A stretch of DNA of 64,000 bases. Source: Alteromonadaceae bacterium (GTDB lineage Bacteria; Pseudomonadota; Gammaproteobacteria; Enterobacterales; Alteromonadaceae). Shown piece by piece: positions 48,307 through 58,258 of the stretch. Under the pieces are notes generated by a model. The model was not told the origin of the DNA. It did not search any database and saw only the letters and a program-made list of their open reading frames with translations. Position numbers and translations under genes: made by a program. The stretch covers positions 53,192 through 117,191 of the forward strand of contig JABXHM010000017.1 in the NCBI GenBank assembly GCA_013373625.1. Reading direction: 5' to 3'. Each line of letters opens with the position of its first letter. Within the stretch, counting starts at the first letter, position 1.

Positions 48307-48868
48307 AGGCACCATATACCGGCAGTTCGATTGGGATGTCCGCGTGTAATGGACGAGAGACTGTGGCCAGTAAATAGGTCGTATCACTGCTCTGAACCCT
48401 AATCGCTAAAGGCAGCTTACCATTACTTGTGGTGAAGTTGGTCGCCCACTTCCGATCTGTCAAATACTCAAAGTGCACTGCTTCGTTAAACTTAAGAAGA
48501 GCATTGTAATTTGAGGCCGATTCGCGGATTCCCAGTGACCAGTGGCCGTCATCTTCACGAATTTCCCAGCTCAGTTGTTGGGGTGACGCTGGCCGGTTGG
48601 CCGGAGCCAGGAATGTTAACATGTCAATTGTTTCGGGTGTGCCAGCGAAAGTTGAAGTATCCGGGTGAGCAAGTAGCACACCACGAAAACTCTCAATAAA
48701 CCAGTATTTAGGTAGTTGGGCCTGGTTGAAGACAAGATTACGACTGCTCAACCTGGCAAAATTTTGCCAGGTAGTTGAAAGCCCGGAAAGTAATAATGTT
48801 GTAGTTAGTGAAGTAATGACAAGTACCACTAGTAGCTCGATTAACGTGAAGCCGTTTCGATTACGCAT
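48296..48868 (-). CDS. gspJ: Type II secretion minor pseudopilin GspJ
   Basis: About 190 residues from MRNRNGFTLIELLVVLVITSL. The prepilin peptidase site is NG|FTLIE with Glu at +5. A GspJ-type beta domain follows. The ATG at 48868 is preferred over the open frame upstream because it places the short leader correctly. It lies four bases after gspI. It forms the tip complex with GspI and GspK. Confidence 0.85.
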   Translation of the reverse strand: MRNRNGFTLIELLVVLVITSLTTTLLLSGLSTTWQNFARLSSRNLVFNQAQLPKYWFIESFRGVLLAHPDTSTFAGTPETIDMLTFLAPANRPASPQQLSWEIREDDGHWSLGIRESASNYNALLKFNEAVHFEYLTDRKWATNFTTSNGKLPLAIRVQSSDTTYLLATVSRPLHADIPIELPVYGAYEF

Positions 48869-48872
48869 AGCT

Positions 48873-49289
48873 CTATCCAAAAATACTTGAGGGAGAGTTT
48901 GGTTCCCGCCAGTAGCGAACTTCTTGAGTGGTGAATGTTTCAATTTGCTTGCCCTGTTTAAATATCTGCGCTTTCACGTCAAACAATACGACCAGCCATT
49001 CGCGTTGACGACGATAGTATTCATTGTCTGAGGAGCGGGCGACACTTGCTTGCCACTCAATTCTGAAATCATCGATCACAAATTCTCCCTGTCGCTCTCG
49101 TTGGAGAGGCTGCAATGCCAGGTAACGGGTGTATTCATCAAACAGGAGGGGCATTCTTAATGCCTGTTCCATTTTGGGAGTGTTGGTGGCAACAGTACCA
49201 AACCAACCCCAAACAGTAGTAAAAGTCGCCGCTAAGATAACAAGCGCGACCAGAGCTTCTATAAGGGTAAAACCTTTGTTACGACGCAT
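48873..49289 (-). CDS. gspI: Type II secretion minor pseudopilin GspI
   Basis: About 138 residues, MRRNKGFTLIEALVALVILA onward, with the class III signal KG|FTLIE. The EALVALVILA helix is typical of GspI. The start at the ATG at 49289 overlaps the end of gspH by 11 bases; a GTG eight codons upstream is less likely. Needed to start the pseudopilus tip. Confidence 0.85.
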   Translation of the reverse strand: MRRNKGFTLIEALVALVILAATFTTVWGWFGTVATNTPKMEQALRMPLLFDEYTRYLALQPLQRERQGEFVIDDFRIEWQASVARSSDNEYYRRQREWLVVLFDVKAQIFKQGKQIETFTTQEVRYWREPNSPSSIFG

Positions 49290-49683
49290 TTTCTGTGTCC
49301 ATGACGAGTTCACAAAATGGTACGCTGACGGAATACCGTCTCAGTGAGCTACCGTGTTGAATAATTATCTTACCGCCTTTGCAATAGCCATTCTCTAGCA
49401 CCACGATAGGACTTGAGATTTTAACTCCGAGCGTGTTGTCAATTAGATCGCTGGCAGACTCTATATGCAGAGTCTGTCCTGAGGAAATAGCTTTTAAAGG
49501 CAATAGAGCCAGTGTTGACGAAAGTTCCTGGCGTTGAGCGTCGGCGCTTCTGCTCGATAGCCAGGCATTAACAGATGGGGCCGCTAAAGCCGTTATTAGG
49601 CCAAGAATCGCCAGTGTAACCAGTAGCTCTATAAGCGTAAATCCGGGTTTAGCTTTCTTGAGGTACATACCCGATATCTGCAT
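49279..49683 (-). CDS. gspH: Type II secretion pseudopilin GspH
   Basis: 134 residues. The prepilin site is PG|FTLIELLVTLAILG. The ATG at 49683 follows a GAGGA ribosome binding site and is chosen over a second ATG five codons later. The gene overlaps the end of gspG by 35 bases. GspH is a minor pseudopilin that connects the tip to the GspG filament. Confidence 0.84.
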   Translation of the reverse strand: MQISGMYLKKAKPGFTLIELLVTLAILGLITALAAPSVNAWLSSRSADAQRQELSSTLALLPLKAISSGQTLHIESASDLIDNTLGVKISSPIVVLENGYCKGGKIIIQHGSSLRRYSVSVPFCELVMDTENAS

Positions 49684-50068
49684 TTAATTCCTCGCCGCCA
49701 ACAGCACCATCAGCACCGTAACTATACAAATAAAATCCCTGATCGGCGCTCGCATCTTTTTCATATACATAAGGAGCGTTCCACGGGTCGTTAGGTACTG
49801 ACTCATCAAGGTAAGGCCCATCCCAATAGGCTTTCACGTCGGCCGGAGCCATGCGCAACGCTTCAAGGCTGTCTGGGTACTGGCCAACATCAAGGCGGTA
49901 GGTTTGCAGTGCCATTTTCAACATTTTTATTTGAGTTTCGGCCGTACGGACTTTGGAACTATCTACTTTTCCAAAAAACTGCGGACCTACTAACCCTGCT
50001 AGCAGTCCTAAAATAACAAGTACAACAAGGAGTTCAATCATTGTGAACCCAGAATAGTGCTTTTTCAT
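49649..50068 (-). CDS. gspG: Type II secretion major pseudopilin GspG
   Basis: 139 residues, MKKHYSGFTMIELLVVLVIL onward. The processing site is SG|FTMIE. The GspG hallmarks are DVGQYPDSLEALRMAP, WDGPYL and DPWNAPYVY, and the C-terminal loop YGADGAVGGEELNADIG is the calcium-binding site of this family. It is the main subunit of the piston-like pseudopilus. It lies nine bases after gspF. Confidence 0.95.
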   Translation of the reverse strand: MKKHYSGFTMIELLVVLVILGLLAGLVGPQFFGKVDSSKVRTAETQIKMLKMALQTYRLDVGQYPDSLEALRMAPADVKAYWDGPYLDESVPNDPWNAPYVYEKDASADQGFYLYSYGADGAVGGEELNADIGYVPQES

Positions 50069-50077
50069 AACCTTCCT

Positions 50078-51268
50078 TCAAATTGCTATATCGGTAGAAG
50101 CAGTAATTGCCAGTACTATACCTAAAATCATAATACCAATTAACACCCCGACAATCAGTATTGCCAGTGGTTCAATTAGCGTCATTACTTGTTTCATTCT
50201 GCGCTTACAAGATTCATCATGAAGCTGGGCAACTGCCCCCATCATTTCTGCTAGTTTACCGGTTTTGTCGCCGACGTTGAGCAAATTTAATGAGGTTCCT
50301 GGTAATAAAGCTGATCGTTCAATTGCTTCGGGTAGGGCGGTACCGCCCTGAATATCGTCCGCTATTTGCTCTGCTCTGGCGCGTCGTCGGGTAAAAGCGC
50401 TAGACTGCGCCGCCAAGGATAGTGCAGTAACTAGATTAACTCGGGCTGTAAGCATGGCTCCGCATAAGGCTGCCCAGCGAGCAGCATCTTGCTCGGCGAG
50501 CCAGGGTCCGATAATTGGCAGTCCAATAGCAACATTCATTATTTTACTCTGAATCCTTTTGTTGGTCACAGCGCCGACAATAAGTACTAAAATACCAATA
50601 AAACCACTGCCTATTAACCATGGGTAATCATTAGCATATCGCCCCGCCGATAATACAAACCAGGCCAGGCCAGGTAGTTCTTTCTCATTATCTAACATAT
50701 GTGAAAACTTAGGCACAACCGCAAAAAAGATAATCAACATGGCAACGAGGCCGGAACCGATGAGGATCAAAGGATAAGTTAAGGCTGCTCGCAGATCGTT
50801 GCGAATTGCCTCATCGTATTTTAGTTGCGCTGCTGCATTATTTAATGCCTTGCTTAGTTGTCCGCTGAGCTCTCCTGCATGAACCAAATGCTCTACGTAA
50901 ATCGGAAACGGGAGTTTTGATGATGCAATAGATTTCGAAAAACTTTCACCTCCCTCTATTGCACTGGCAAGCTTTTTAAATCCCTGAGCTAATCCATAGT
51001 GCATTTTATTTTGTGACAGCGCACTCAGCGCATCAACCAATATCACTCCAGATTCAATAAGCGTTGCGAGTTCCTGCAATGGGACTACTAAATCAGATAC
51101 TGTGACCTTCTTCTTTCCCTGTACTTTATACTCTTGAGCGACCAGCCTGATTACTTCTATATTACGTTGTTGCAATTGATGGTGCGCTTCTGCTTCAGTC
51201 AGAGCTTCCACCTCGCCAGTTTCAGACTGTTTTAGCGTCAGGTCGATACCTTCATAATTGAATTTCAT
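50078..51268 (-). CDS. gspF: Type II secretion inner membrane protein GspF
   Basis: 396 residues with the two repeated cytoplasmic GspF domains (VPLQELATLIESGVILVDAL and WAALCGAMLTARVNLVTAL) and three membrane segments, including the C-terminal EPLAILIVGVLIGIMILGI. GspF is the core of the assembly platform. It begins six bases after gspE. Confidence 0.95.
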   Translation of the reverse strand: MKFNYEGIDLTLKQSETGEVEALTEAEAHHQLQQRNIEVIRLVAQEYKVQGKKKVTVSDLVVPLQELATLIESGVILVDALSALSQNKMHYGLAQGFKKLASAIEGGESFSKSIASSKLPFPIYVEHLVHAGELSGQLSKALNNAAAQLKYDEAIRNDLRAALTYPLILIGSGLVAMLIIFFAVVPKFSHMLDNEKELPGLAWFVLSAGRYANDYPWLIGSGFIGILVLIVGAVTNKRIQSKIMNVAIGLPIIGPWLAEQDAARWAALCGAMLTARVNLVTALSLAAQSSAFTRRRARAEQIADDIQGGTALPEAIERSALLPGTSLNLLNVGDKTGKLAEMMGAVAQLHDESCKRRMKQVMTLIEPLAILIVGVLIGIMILGIVLAITASTDIAI

Positions 51269-51274
51269 AAAGGT

Positions 51275-52984
51275 TTATGCATCCTCATTCGATGAACATA
51301 CGCGTAATACTTCATCTACGCTGGTTAATCCATGTGCCGCTTTTAGCAAACCATCTTCTAGCAAAGAACGAAACCCGGAAGTTCTTGCACTGGCACGAAT
51401 ATCTTTAAGCGGCGCTTTGGCAGCAACGAGGTCACGCAATTCTGGCGTTACGGCAATTAACTCATAAATACCGACCCGGCCTCGGTATCCTCGTCCTTGG
51501 CATCGCTCACATCCTACGGCTTGTTTCCACTCCGGACTGGACACATTATCGAGCAGACTTTGCAGTTCTGGGTTTTGTTCTAAAAAATTGGGTTTCGGTG
51601 CAATTACGGAACAATGCTCACAAAGTTTTCTTACTAGGCGCTGGGCCTGAACCCCTTGTACCGTGGCGGCAGTAAGGTAGCTTTCTACTCCAATATCGGA
51701 AAGCCTTGGAAATACAGAACAAGCATCGTTTGTATGCAGCGTTGATAATACAAGGTGGCCGGTAAGTGAAGATTGAATGGCTATGTCGGCGGTTTCTTTG
51801 TCGCGTATTTCGCCAACCATGATGATATCAGGATCTTGCCTCAGAAAAGTACGTAAGGCTTTTGCAAAAGTATAGCCAATTTCTGGTTTAGCCTGAACCT
51901 GGGTAATACCCGGCAATTGATATTCAACCGGATCTTCCACAGTTACGATCTTCTCATCGCCGCTTTGAACGTCAGCCAGCAGTGCATATAATGTCGTTGA
52001 CTTACCTGAGCCGGTAGGACCGGTGACAAGTATAATGCCATTACTTAACTTGCCCCACTCTCTAATCATGGCCAGATGGTCTTTGGCGAAACCAAGGCCA
52101 TCGATAGTCAATTCGTCTCGCTGTTTTGGTAACAGCCGCATAACGATAGATTCGCCATTGACGTCAGGCGCGCTCGACACCCGGATATCATATTCACGGC
52201 TACCAGCACGGCTGGTAAAACGACCATCTTGAGGTAAACGACGCTCGGCGATATCCATGCCAGATAACAACTTTATACGGGATGCTATGGCTTGAAACCG
52301 AGATGCCGGCTGTTGCATGAACTCACTTAGTTTACCGTCTACCCTTAATCTTATGGTTAGATTTTTACTTCCGGGTTCAACGTGTATATCTGACGCCTCG
52401 GCATAAATCGCTCGCTCAATAACGCTGTTGACCAGATTGATGACAGGTGCCTCTTCCGCGAGCGCAGCCATATCCGTATTAGCCTGACCAAATAATTCAG
52501 AAACAGCTCTTTCACTGGCGATGTCGTCAGCAACAGCAACGGCCATAGCTGGAGTTAGTAAATATTTGTGTAGTGCTTTTTCTTTTGCCAATACTCTTAG
52601 AGGTGTCAATTGGTTTTGCAGAAACGGATTGCCAAAGTACACATGCATGACCTCATCATTCTGCCAGGGAAATACCGAGTTACTGATGCACCAGTCGATA
52701 CTTAATCCCAAGGAATTACACGTATCGATAATCATTACTGATCCTGGACATTGATGTATCTTATTAATTAGCTCCAGACCAAAAACATCTGCGGCATAGC
52801 TGTACAAATTATCGTCACCCACAAGACCCAGACGCGATAATGCGCGCAGGATGTCCACATTGAGTTTAGCCGCGGTATCCTCTGCCAACTTAACTTGCTC
52901 AGAACTGAGTTCACCATTATTCTGCAGCGCCAACAATAGTTGGTCCTGATGAGATTCGCTTACACTTATATTGGGCTTTGTCAC
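51275..52984 (-). CDS. gspE: Type II secretion ATPase GspE
   Basis: 569 residues. It contains the Walker A box GPTGSGKSTTLYALL (near residue 320), the Asp box (VEDPVEYQLPGITQVQ), Walker B (DPDIIMVGEIRD) and the His box (GHLVLSTLHTNDA), followed by the zinc-binding cysteine pairs CEHC and CERC. It powers pseudopilus assembly from the cytoplasm. It is the first gene of the E-F-G-H-I-J-K arm, divergent from the L-M-C-D arm with 118 bases between them. Confidence 0.96.
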   Translation of the reverse strand: MTKPNISVSESHQDQLLLALQNNGELSSEQVKLAEDTAAKLNVDILRALSRLGLVGDDNLYSYAADVFGLELINKIHQCPGSVMIIDTCNSLGLSIDWCISNSVFPWQNDEVMHVYFGNPFLQNQLTPLRVLAKEKALHKYLLTPAMAVAVADDIASERAVSELFGQANTDMAALAEEAPVINLVNSVIERAIYAEASDIHVEPGSKNLTIRLRVDGKLSEFMQQPASRFQAIASRIKLLSGMDIAERRLPQDGRFTSRAGSREYDIRVSSAPDVNGESIVMRLLPKQRDELTIDGLGFAKDHLAMIREWGKLSNGIILVTGPTGSGKSTTLYALLADVQSGDEKIVTVEDPVEYQLPGITQVQAKPEIGYTFAKALRTFLRQDPDIIMVGEIRDKETADIAIQSSLTGHLVLSTLHTNDACSVFPRLSDIGVESYLTAATVQGVQAQRLVRKLCEHCSVIAPKPNFLEQNPELQSLLDNVSSPEWKQAVGCERCQGRGYRGRVGIYELIAVTPELRDLVAAKAPLKDIRASARTSGFRSLLEDGLLKAAHGLTSVDEVLRVCSSNEDA

Positions 52985-53102
52985 GCTGATCGCTCGCTTT
53001 TTAGGTAGTAACTGTCACTTATGAACATATTTACTTATAAACGGTTAATTGTCTGGTGAATTTTCGGTATATTATCCCGCATTACTTCATCGGAATAGTT
53101 TC

Positions 53103-54044
53103 ATGAGCAAGACACTGACTTCTGCCCTTGAGTTTAAGACCAAGTGGCTGTCCCCATTATTGGACTGGCTTGAGTCTCTTCTATGGCATGACGAATATAA
53201 TGTGGATACCAAAAGCGAAGTATACTATGTATTCAAAGCTTATCCTGCAAGTCTTAAGCCTTCACAAAAAGCTGATTGGGCGAAAATTCAGGCTCGTGTA
53301 GTGAATCCATTTGTTGGAGGCGATACCTATTACTTTTTATCTGCCAATGGCGTTGCAATCTGGACAACTGCGGGTAATTTTATAGGGTTACCCGAAACTG
53401 CTGCGCAAGATGTATTGGCTGACGGGACGCATCACGTCAGCAGTGATCATTTTGTTTACGAACAGCATTGGTCCGCAGGAGAAATGACAACGTGTTGTGT
53501 ACTGAATGATAAAGTTAATGATGCTATTGCGCTAAGAGAGGAGCCGCGAGGATATTGGGCGCGCCACAGAAATATCGACCGTTGGTTAAAAAAACCGGTG
53601 ACCTGGGTAATGCTCGCAGGCGTTGTTTTTGGCGTATTAATAGCGTGGCAGGCGGGCAGCTTTGTTTCTTTAGCTTTGCAAGAAAACCAATTAGATCAAG
53701 ATATTGCTAAGCTTGAAGAGCTTGTAGGGGACAGGCTAGACGAGCAGGCAAGGTTACAGAACAATCAGCAGTTCATTAGTGGATCACTGTCATGGCAAAG
53801 TGAAGTCGGTTACTTGCCTCAAGCACTGGCTGGGGTGTTATCTGAATTAGGTGAATCAAGAAAATGGCAGATCAATTTAATAGAGTGGCAATTGAACGTA
53901 CTAAGAGTCGAGCTGCAAATGGCTAATTTGAATATCGCAGAACTGGTCACAAAATTAGAACAAAGCCCGCTATTTGAACGTGTTGCTATTCGGCCACATG
54001 CTAACGAAGATACATGGATACTGGAAGTTGTCGCAGGTGAATAA
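53103..54044 (+). CDS. gspL: GspL-like type II secretion platform protein
   Basis: 313 residues. There is a cytoplasmic part of about 175 residues, one membrane segment (near 178-200, VTWVMLAGVVFGVLIAW), a coiled coil and a ferredoxin-like periplasmic domain ending LEQSPLFERVAIRP. That is the GspL/PilN plan, but the cytoplasmic part is shorter than the actin-like domain of standard GspL. It would recruit GspE to the platform. The ATG at 53103 begins MSKTLTSALEFK; open frame further upstream is in the intergenic region. Assignment rests on order and topology. Confidence 0.72.
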   Translation: MSKTLTSALEFKTKWLSPLLDWLESLLWHDEYNVDTKSEVYYVFKAYPASLKPSQKADWAKIQARVVNPFVGGDTYYFLSANGVAIWTTAGNFIGLPETAAQDVLADGTHHVSSDHFVYEQHWSAGEMTTCCVLNDKVNDAIALREEPRGYWARHRNIDRWLKKPVTWVMLAGVVFGVLIAWQAGSFVSLALQENQLDQDIAKLEELVGDRLDEQARLQNNQQFISGSLSWQSEVGYLPQALAGVLSELGESRKWQINLIEWQLNVLRVELQMANLNIAELVTKLEQSPLFERVAIRPHANEDTWILEVVAGE

Positions 54045-54612
54045 GCAGTTGCAAAAAAGTAGTTCAGTTATGTTAGAGTTGCAGCAAAATACGCGCCTGC
54101 ATTGGTTGTTGTTGCTTATCGCGGTGATTTTGCTGCTTAGCCTGACAAAATCGTTGAGTGATTCGAGTGAAGAGTTTGCCTCGGATGTTCAGACGAAGCT
54201 GCAAATGCTCGGTCGTTTACAAAGAGCGGCTGATGACGAAGTTCCTGATACTGTTATGCAGGAAGCAATCGAGTCGGTTGAGAATATTAAGCAGACAATT
54301 CCGGTTGCACAGTCAGTCAGCGTTGCAGAGGCTGAAGCGTTATCAGCGGTTAGTAAGTTGACAAATGATTTCATAACAGAAGGCCGCGCGAGTTTAGTTG
54401 GTTCCAGTGAACTTAACTTTGGTTCCAGCCGTTTTTGGCAGGTGCGAGTAGAATACCAGGGTAAAATGTCTCAGCGAAGTCTCTTCGGCTTGCTGACTAT
54501 AATGGATGGAAGTAAGCCCGCATTCCGAGTGATCTCTTTTCGCTACCGGCCAGGGAGAAGCGACAGCATTACGGTCGTTTTAGATTTTCTATATCGGAAC
54601 GCACAAGAATGA
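54037..54612 (+). CDS. gspM: GspM-like type II secretion protein
   Basis: About 191 residues starting at a GTG that overlaps the end of gspL by eight bases. It has one membrane segment (LHWLLLLIAVILLLSL) near the N-terminus, a coiled coil and a small periplasmic domain, the plan of GspM/PilO, which pairs with GspL. Sequence similarity is low, as is normal for GspM. An alternative ATG start at 54070 is possible. Confidence 0.7.
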   Translation: MNKQLQKSSSVMLELQQNTRLHWLLLLIAVILLLSLTKSLSDSSEEFASDVQTKLQMLGRLQRAADDEVPDTVMQEAIESVENIKQTIPVAQSVSVAEAEALSAVSKLTNDFITEGRASLVGSSELNFGSSRFWQVRVEYQGKMSQRSLFGLLTIMDGSKPAFRVISFRYRPGRSDSITVVLDFLYRNAQE

Positions 54613-55064
54613 GTCGTAATCAAATAATAATGGTAGTAGCTGGCTGCTGGATTGTTGCCGCTGTTATGGGTGGTATCGTGAATATGTTAAATGCTAACAC
54701 TAATAACGATGGTAGAGATGAGCAAACCATCACCCAGAAAGGAAAGCCAGACACAACAACCTGGAAAAAGATAATAAGCGATATTGAAAAATTCAATCCG
54801 GTACCGAAAAAGAAGCCAGACATTACACAAGAAAACATAGCTGAGCCCAAAGAGCGTCAGCTAACTGATGCAACATTGATTGGTACGGTGTTAACTGAAC
54901 AGCAGCGAGCGATATTATTGCTTCCTGGTGACACTGAGCCAGTTGTGTTGAGCTTGGGAGACCAGTGGCTTGCTCCCTGGTCTTTAACTCAGATTGAACA
55001 AGGACGAATAGTCTGGCAAAACGACAACACTAACCAACAGCAACAACAAGTGCTATTTCAATAA
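54609..55064 (+). CDS. GspC/XpsN-like type II secretion protein
   Basis: 151 residues with one N-terminal membrane segment (IIMVVAGCWIVAAVMGGIV), a polar linker rich in Lys and Pro (NPVPKKKPDI), and a small beta domain (LIGTVLTEQQRAILLL, then VLSLGDQW) that resembles the HR domain of GspC or the PilP/XpsN type. There is no PDZ domain. It would connect the inner platform to the secretin. It overlaps gspM by four bases and precedes gspD. Confidence 0.72.
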   Translation: MSRNQIIMVVAGCWIVAAVMGGIVNMLNANTNNDGRDEQTITQKGKPDTTTWKKIISDIEKFNPVPKKKPDITQENIAEPKERQLTDATLIGTVLTEQQRAILLLPGDTEPVVLSLGDQWLAPWSLTQIEQGRIVWQNDNTNQQQQQVLFQ

Positions 55065-55081
55065 GGCAGTAATTAAAACCG

Positions 55082-57214
55082 ATGAACAGAAAAAGCAATA
55101 ACGCATGGTTTATTTCAACTCAGCGAAAACATCTGAGCTGCTTGTTAGTGCCAGTATTACTGGTCTTACTTAATGGCTGTGCGCAATTCAATGGACCTGC
55201 TTCCAGGCTCTCCAAAGAAGATGAAAAAACCTTCTTCACGCCACTTCGGGCGCCAAAAGGTCAAATTGCAGGCGATGCAGATACCGTTGTTGGGCAACAA
55301 ACAGAAGGCGAGGAAATCGATACAAAATTAGGAGTGATTGTTCCGCCCAAACTGTCGGTTTCTGAAGCGGCTAAAGCAGCAGAAAAGATTTTTATTCCCC
55401 AACTGGGAGATAAACAAGTCGCACAGCAGTCATACAACAATTTACCCATCCCCGGGTTTATTAATGAAGTATATGGAAATCAGCTAGGCTTAAATTTTAT
55501 TCTTCAGCCTTCCGTTAAAAGTGCCCCCGACTTGGTTACTCTGCGCTTGAGTGCACCTGTATCTCAGGATGATTTTTATGTCTTGGTTACTAAGACTCTC
55601 GCGACATACGGGGTTACAACCTTTGAGCGTGATGGCGTACTGGTATTTGATTACTCGGCACAGGCTGCGGGAGATGAAACGCCAATAATAATTTCTGGAC
55701 GAGCATTGCCAGAAGTGCCTGCAGGTAATCGTCCCATATTTCAAATTTATCCACTAAAAGCCCTAAAAACACCAGATGTTCGTGGTGTCTTGAGTCAAAT
55801 GTTTGGTCGTAACGATATCGATGTCAAAGAAGATATCAACCGAAATGCACTGCTCATACAAGGAAAATATGAAAAAGTTCAACAAGCAGTTGCAGCATTA
55901 AATTTACTTGACAGACCGTCGATGGCGGGGATGAATAGCGTAATTTTACAGCCAGTAATCAGCACTGCTAAAGAGTTATCTGACAATTTGTTGGCGATAT
56001 TGAAAACTGAAGGTTTTGAAGTTAAGGCCGGAGAGTCAACTGCGCCAGTTCGATTGTTGCCTTTAGAATCTACCGGCCAGGTTGTCATTTTTGCAAAAGA
56101 GCAAGAAACACTGGACTACATAGTTGAGTGGGCGAGAAAGCTAGAGACTAAACGAGAAAATGAAGTTAAAAACGGTTTGTTCAGCTATCAAGTACAAAGC
56201 ACCAAAGCCAGTCACATTGTAAGTTTGTTGAGTCAATTGGGTTTGGCCAGTGGCGTACAGTCATTGCAGGGGAGTGGTGAAAAAGGTGGAGTGTCGCAAA
56301 TGAAACCCGGGGCGCAAACAGTTAACGATAATGAAAGCGCCCTGACAAAAGGTCGTTTTGCGGTTGATGAAATGCTAAACACGATTTTGTTTAGTGGGAG
56401 CGGCAAGGACTGGACTCAGGCACTAGCTATGATTAAGCGTATGGATCGTCCCGCCCCTTCAGTGATGATCGAAGTAATATTAGCTGAAGTGAGCCTAACC
56501 GAAAATGATAGTTCTGCAATTGAGTGGTTATTTAAGTCATCGATTGGTGCTTATGATTTAGTGGGCTCAACATTTGGAAATGGCATCAATTTCACGGTGA
56601 CAGATGGTTTTAGCAGCGGCGAACCAAGTAATACGCGTGCTGCATTGAACTTTCTTTACAGCAATAATAGAACAACGATACGTTCACGGCCGCGAGTAAT
56701 GGTAAAAAGTGGCGAATCAGCGAACATTAACGTAGGCGATAGAATCCCAGTTCTTTCGACACAATCGCAAGGCACAACCACTGCGGATGCGCCAATAGTT
56801 AAAAACTTTGTATATCAGGATGTCGGTGTGAAATTGGATATTACGCCAACGGTGCATGCCACCGGAATGGTCGATTTGGAAATTTCTCAAGAACTCAGTG
56901 AAGCCTCTGCCAGTGGTGGTGATCAGCCGAGATTCTCTAACCGAAGCCTTCAAACCGTGCTTACATTGCGCGATGGCGGGTCTGCGCTTATAGGTGGCTT
57001 AATACGATCTAAAGATGACGGAAATGAAGTCGGCGTCCCCGTGCTTGGTAAACTTCCCGGTATAGGACGGTTGTTCAGGGGAGATGGCTCCGGTCAACAG
57101 CGCACGGAACTCATGATTATGATCATCCCCTACATTCTCAATTCGCCCGATGAGGTCGAAGGTTTAACAGATGACTTACAGCGTGCGCGATTAGAGTCAT
57201 TGATGGAGAACTAG
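55082..57214 (+). CDS. gspD: Type II secretion secretin GspD, lipoprotein form
   Basis: 710 residues. The signal sequence ends in a lipobox (LLNGC, Cys33), so this secretin is predicted to be lipidated itself, as in XpsD, and no GspS pilotin gene is seen. The N0-N3 domains are followed by the secretin core: [51 protein letters not shown] and [12 protein letters not shown]. It forms the outer membrane gate. The next gene, rmlA, starts four bases after its stop. Confidence 0.94.
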   Translation: MNRKSNNAWFISTQRKHLSCLLVPVLLVLLNGCAQFNGPASRLSKEDEKTFFTPLRAPKGQIAGDADTVVGQQTEGEEIDTKLGVIVPPKLSVSEAAKAAEKIFIPQLGDKQVAQQSYNNLPIPGFINEVYGNQLGLNFILQPSVKSAPDLVTLRLSAPVSQDDFYVLVTKTLATYGVTTFERDGVLVFDYSAQAAGDETPIIISGRALPEVPAGNRPIFQIYPLKALKTPDVRGVLSQMFGRNDIDVKEDINRNALLIQGKYEKVQQAVAALNLLDRPSMAGMNSVILQPVISTAKELSDNLLAILKTEGFEVKAGESTAPVRLLPLESTGQVVIFAKEQETLDYIVEWARKLETKRENEVKNGLFSYQVQSTKASHIVSLLSQLGLASGVQSLQGSGEKGGVSQMKPGAQTVNDNESALTKGRFAVDEMLNTILFSGSGKDWTQALAMIKRMDRPAPSVMIEVILAEVSLTENDSSAIEWLFKSSIGAYDLVGSTFGNGINFTVTDGFSSGEPSNTRAALNFLYSNNRTTIRSRPRVMVKSGESANINVGDRIPVLSTQSQGTTTADAPIVKNFVYQDVGVKLDITPTVHATGMVDLEISQELSEASASGGDQPRFSNRSLQTVLTLRDGGSALIGGLIRSKDDGNEVGVPVLGKLPGIGRLFRGDGSGQQRTELMIMIIPYILNSPDEVEGLTDDLQRARLESLMEN

Positions 57215-57218
57215 TATA

Positions 57219-58097
57219 ATGAGAAAAGGAATAATTTTAGCTGGTGGCTCTGGCACAAGGTTGCACCCACTTACAAAAGTGGTCAGCAAGCAGCTAATGC
57301 CTGTTTACGATAAGCCAATGATTTATTATCCGCTGTCTACGCTGATGATGGCGGGCATTCGTGATGTGCTCATTATTACCACACCCGAAGAGCAGCAGCG
57401 CTTTGTTGATTTGCTCGGCGATGGTGCTGCCTGGGGGTTAAACCTTGAGTATGCGGTGCAACCTTCACCAGACGGCCTGGCACAGGCCTTCTTAATTGGT
57501 GAGACTTTTATTGGTAACGATGATTGCGCGCTAATATTAGGTGACAATATTTATTATGGTCACGATTTAAGGCTGTCTTTAAAAAGCGCCCATGAGAAAA
57601 CCTCTGGCGCGACAGTATTTGGTTATCACGTGAATGATCCGGAGCGTTATGGAGTAGTGGACTTCGACAACGACTGGAACGCACTTTCTATCGAAGAAAA
57701 GCCCGCCGTCGCCAAGTCGAATTATGCGGTAACCGGTCTCTATTTTTACGATAAGCGCGTGGTGGATTTTGCTAAGGAAGTGAAGCCTTCGCCTCGTGGC
57801 GAGTTAGAAATTACTGACCTGAACAATATGTATTTGCAGGATGGCTCGCTTAAAGTAGAGCTAATGGGGCGCGGTTCAGCCTGGCTCGATACCGGTACGC
57901 TGGATAGCTTACTGGATGCCGCTAACTTTGTTGCCGCCATTGAAAAACGCCAGGGCTTAAAAATTTGTTGCCCGGAGGAAGTGGCATTCCGCATGGGCTA
58001 TATCAATGCAGAGCAACTGGAAAAGCTGGCTGCCCCTTTAGTAAAAAGCGGTTACGGCACGTATTTATTAAAGGTCATTAAAGACCGGGTAAAATAA
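57219..58097 (+). CDS. rmlA: Glucose-1-phosphate thymidylyltransferase RmlA
   Basis: 292 residues. It makes dTDP-glucose from dTTP and glucose 1-phosphate, the first step of dTDP-L-rhamnose synthesis. The nucleotide site is [20 protein letters not shown], with LGDNIYYG and EEKP motifs following. Four bases separate it from gspD, so it is transcribed and probably translated together with the secretion genes. This is an unusual but seemingly deliberate link. Confidence 0.97.
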   Translation: MRKGIILAGGSGTRLHPLTKVVSKQLMPVYDKPMIYYPLSTLMMAGIRDVLIITTPEEQQRFVDLLGDGAAWGLNLEYAVQPSPDGLAQAFLIGETFIGNDDCALILGDNIYYGHDLRLSLKSAHEKTSGATVFGYHVNDPERYGVVDFDNDWNALSIEEKPAVAKSNYAVTGLYFYDKRVVDFAKEVKPSPRGELEITDLNNMYLQDGSLKVELMGRGSAWLDTGTLDSLLDAANFVAAIEKRQGLKICCPEEVAFRMGYINAEQLEKLAAPLVKSGYGTYLLKVIKDRVK

Positions 58098-58258
58098 GGT
58101 GGCAGTGTTGCCAAATGCTGACTGAAAGATTTTACCCTGACTCCGATAAGTGCGACGCAAATACGCCTAACACATAATTAACTGTATTTTAGCTCATCGT
58201 ATCTCTATCGCATTAATATGCTCGCTGGATACAGAATAAAAAATTGGAAAGTAAATTA

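Noticed and set aside
53040..53080. A sigma-70 promoter for the gspL arm (TTGTCT ... TATATT)
   Set aside because: The spacer is only 13-15 bases and the elements are weak; the real promoter may be elsewhere in the 118-base gap.
47350..57214. The pseudopilin/secretin cluster as an MSHA or type IV pilus locus
   Set aside because: GspG-type calcium-loop pseudopilin, a GspK without Glu at +5 and a full H-I-J-K set mark it as type II secretion; no pilT, pilQ-type or MshA-like genes are present.
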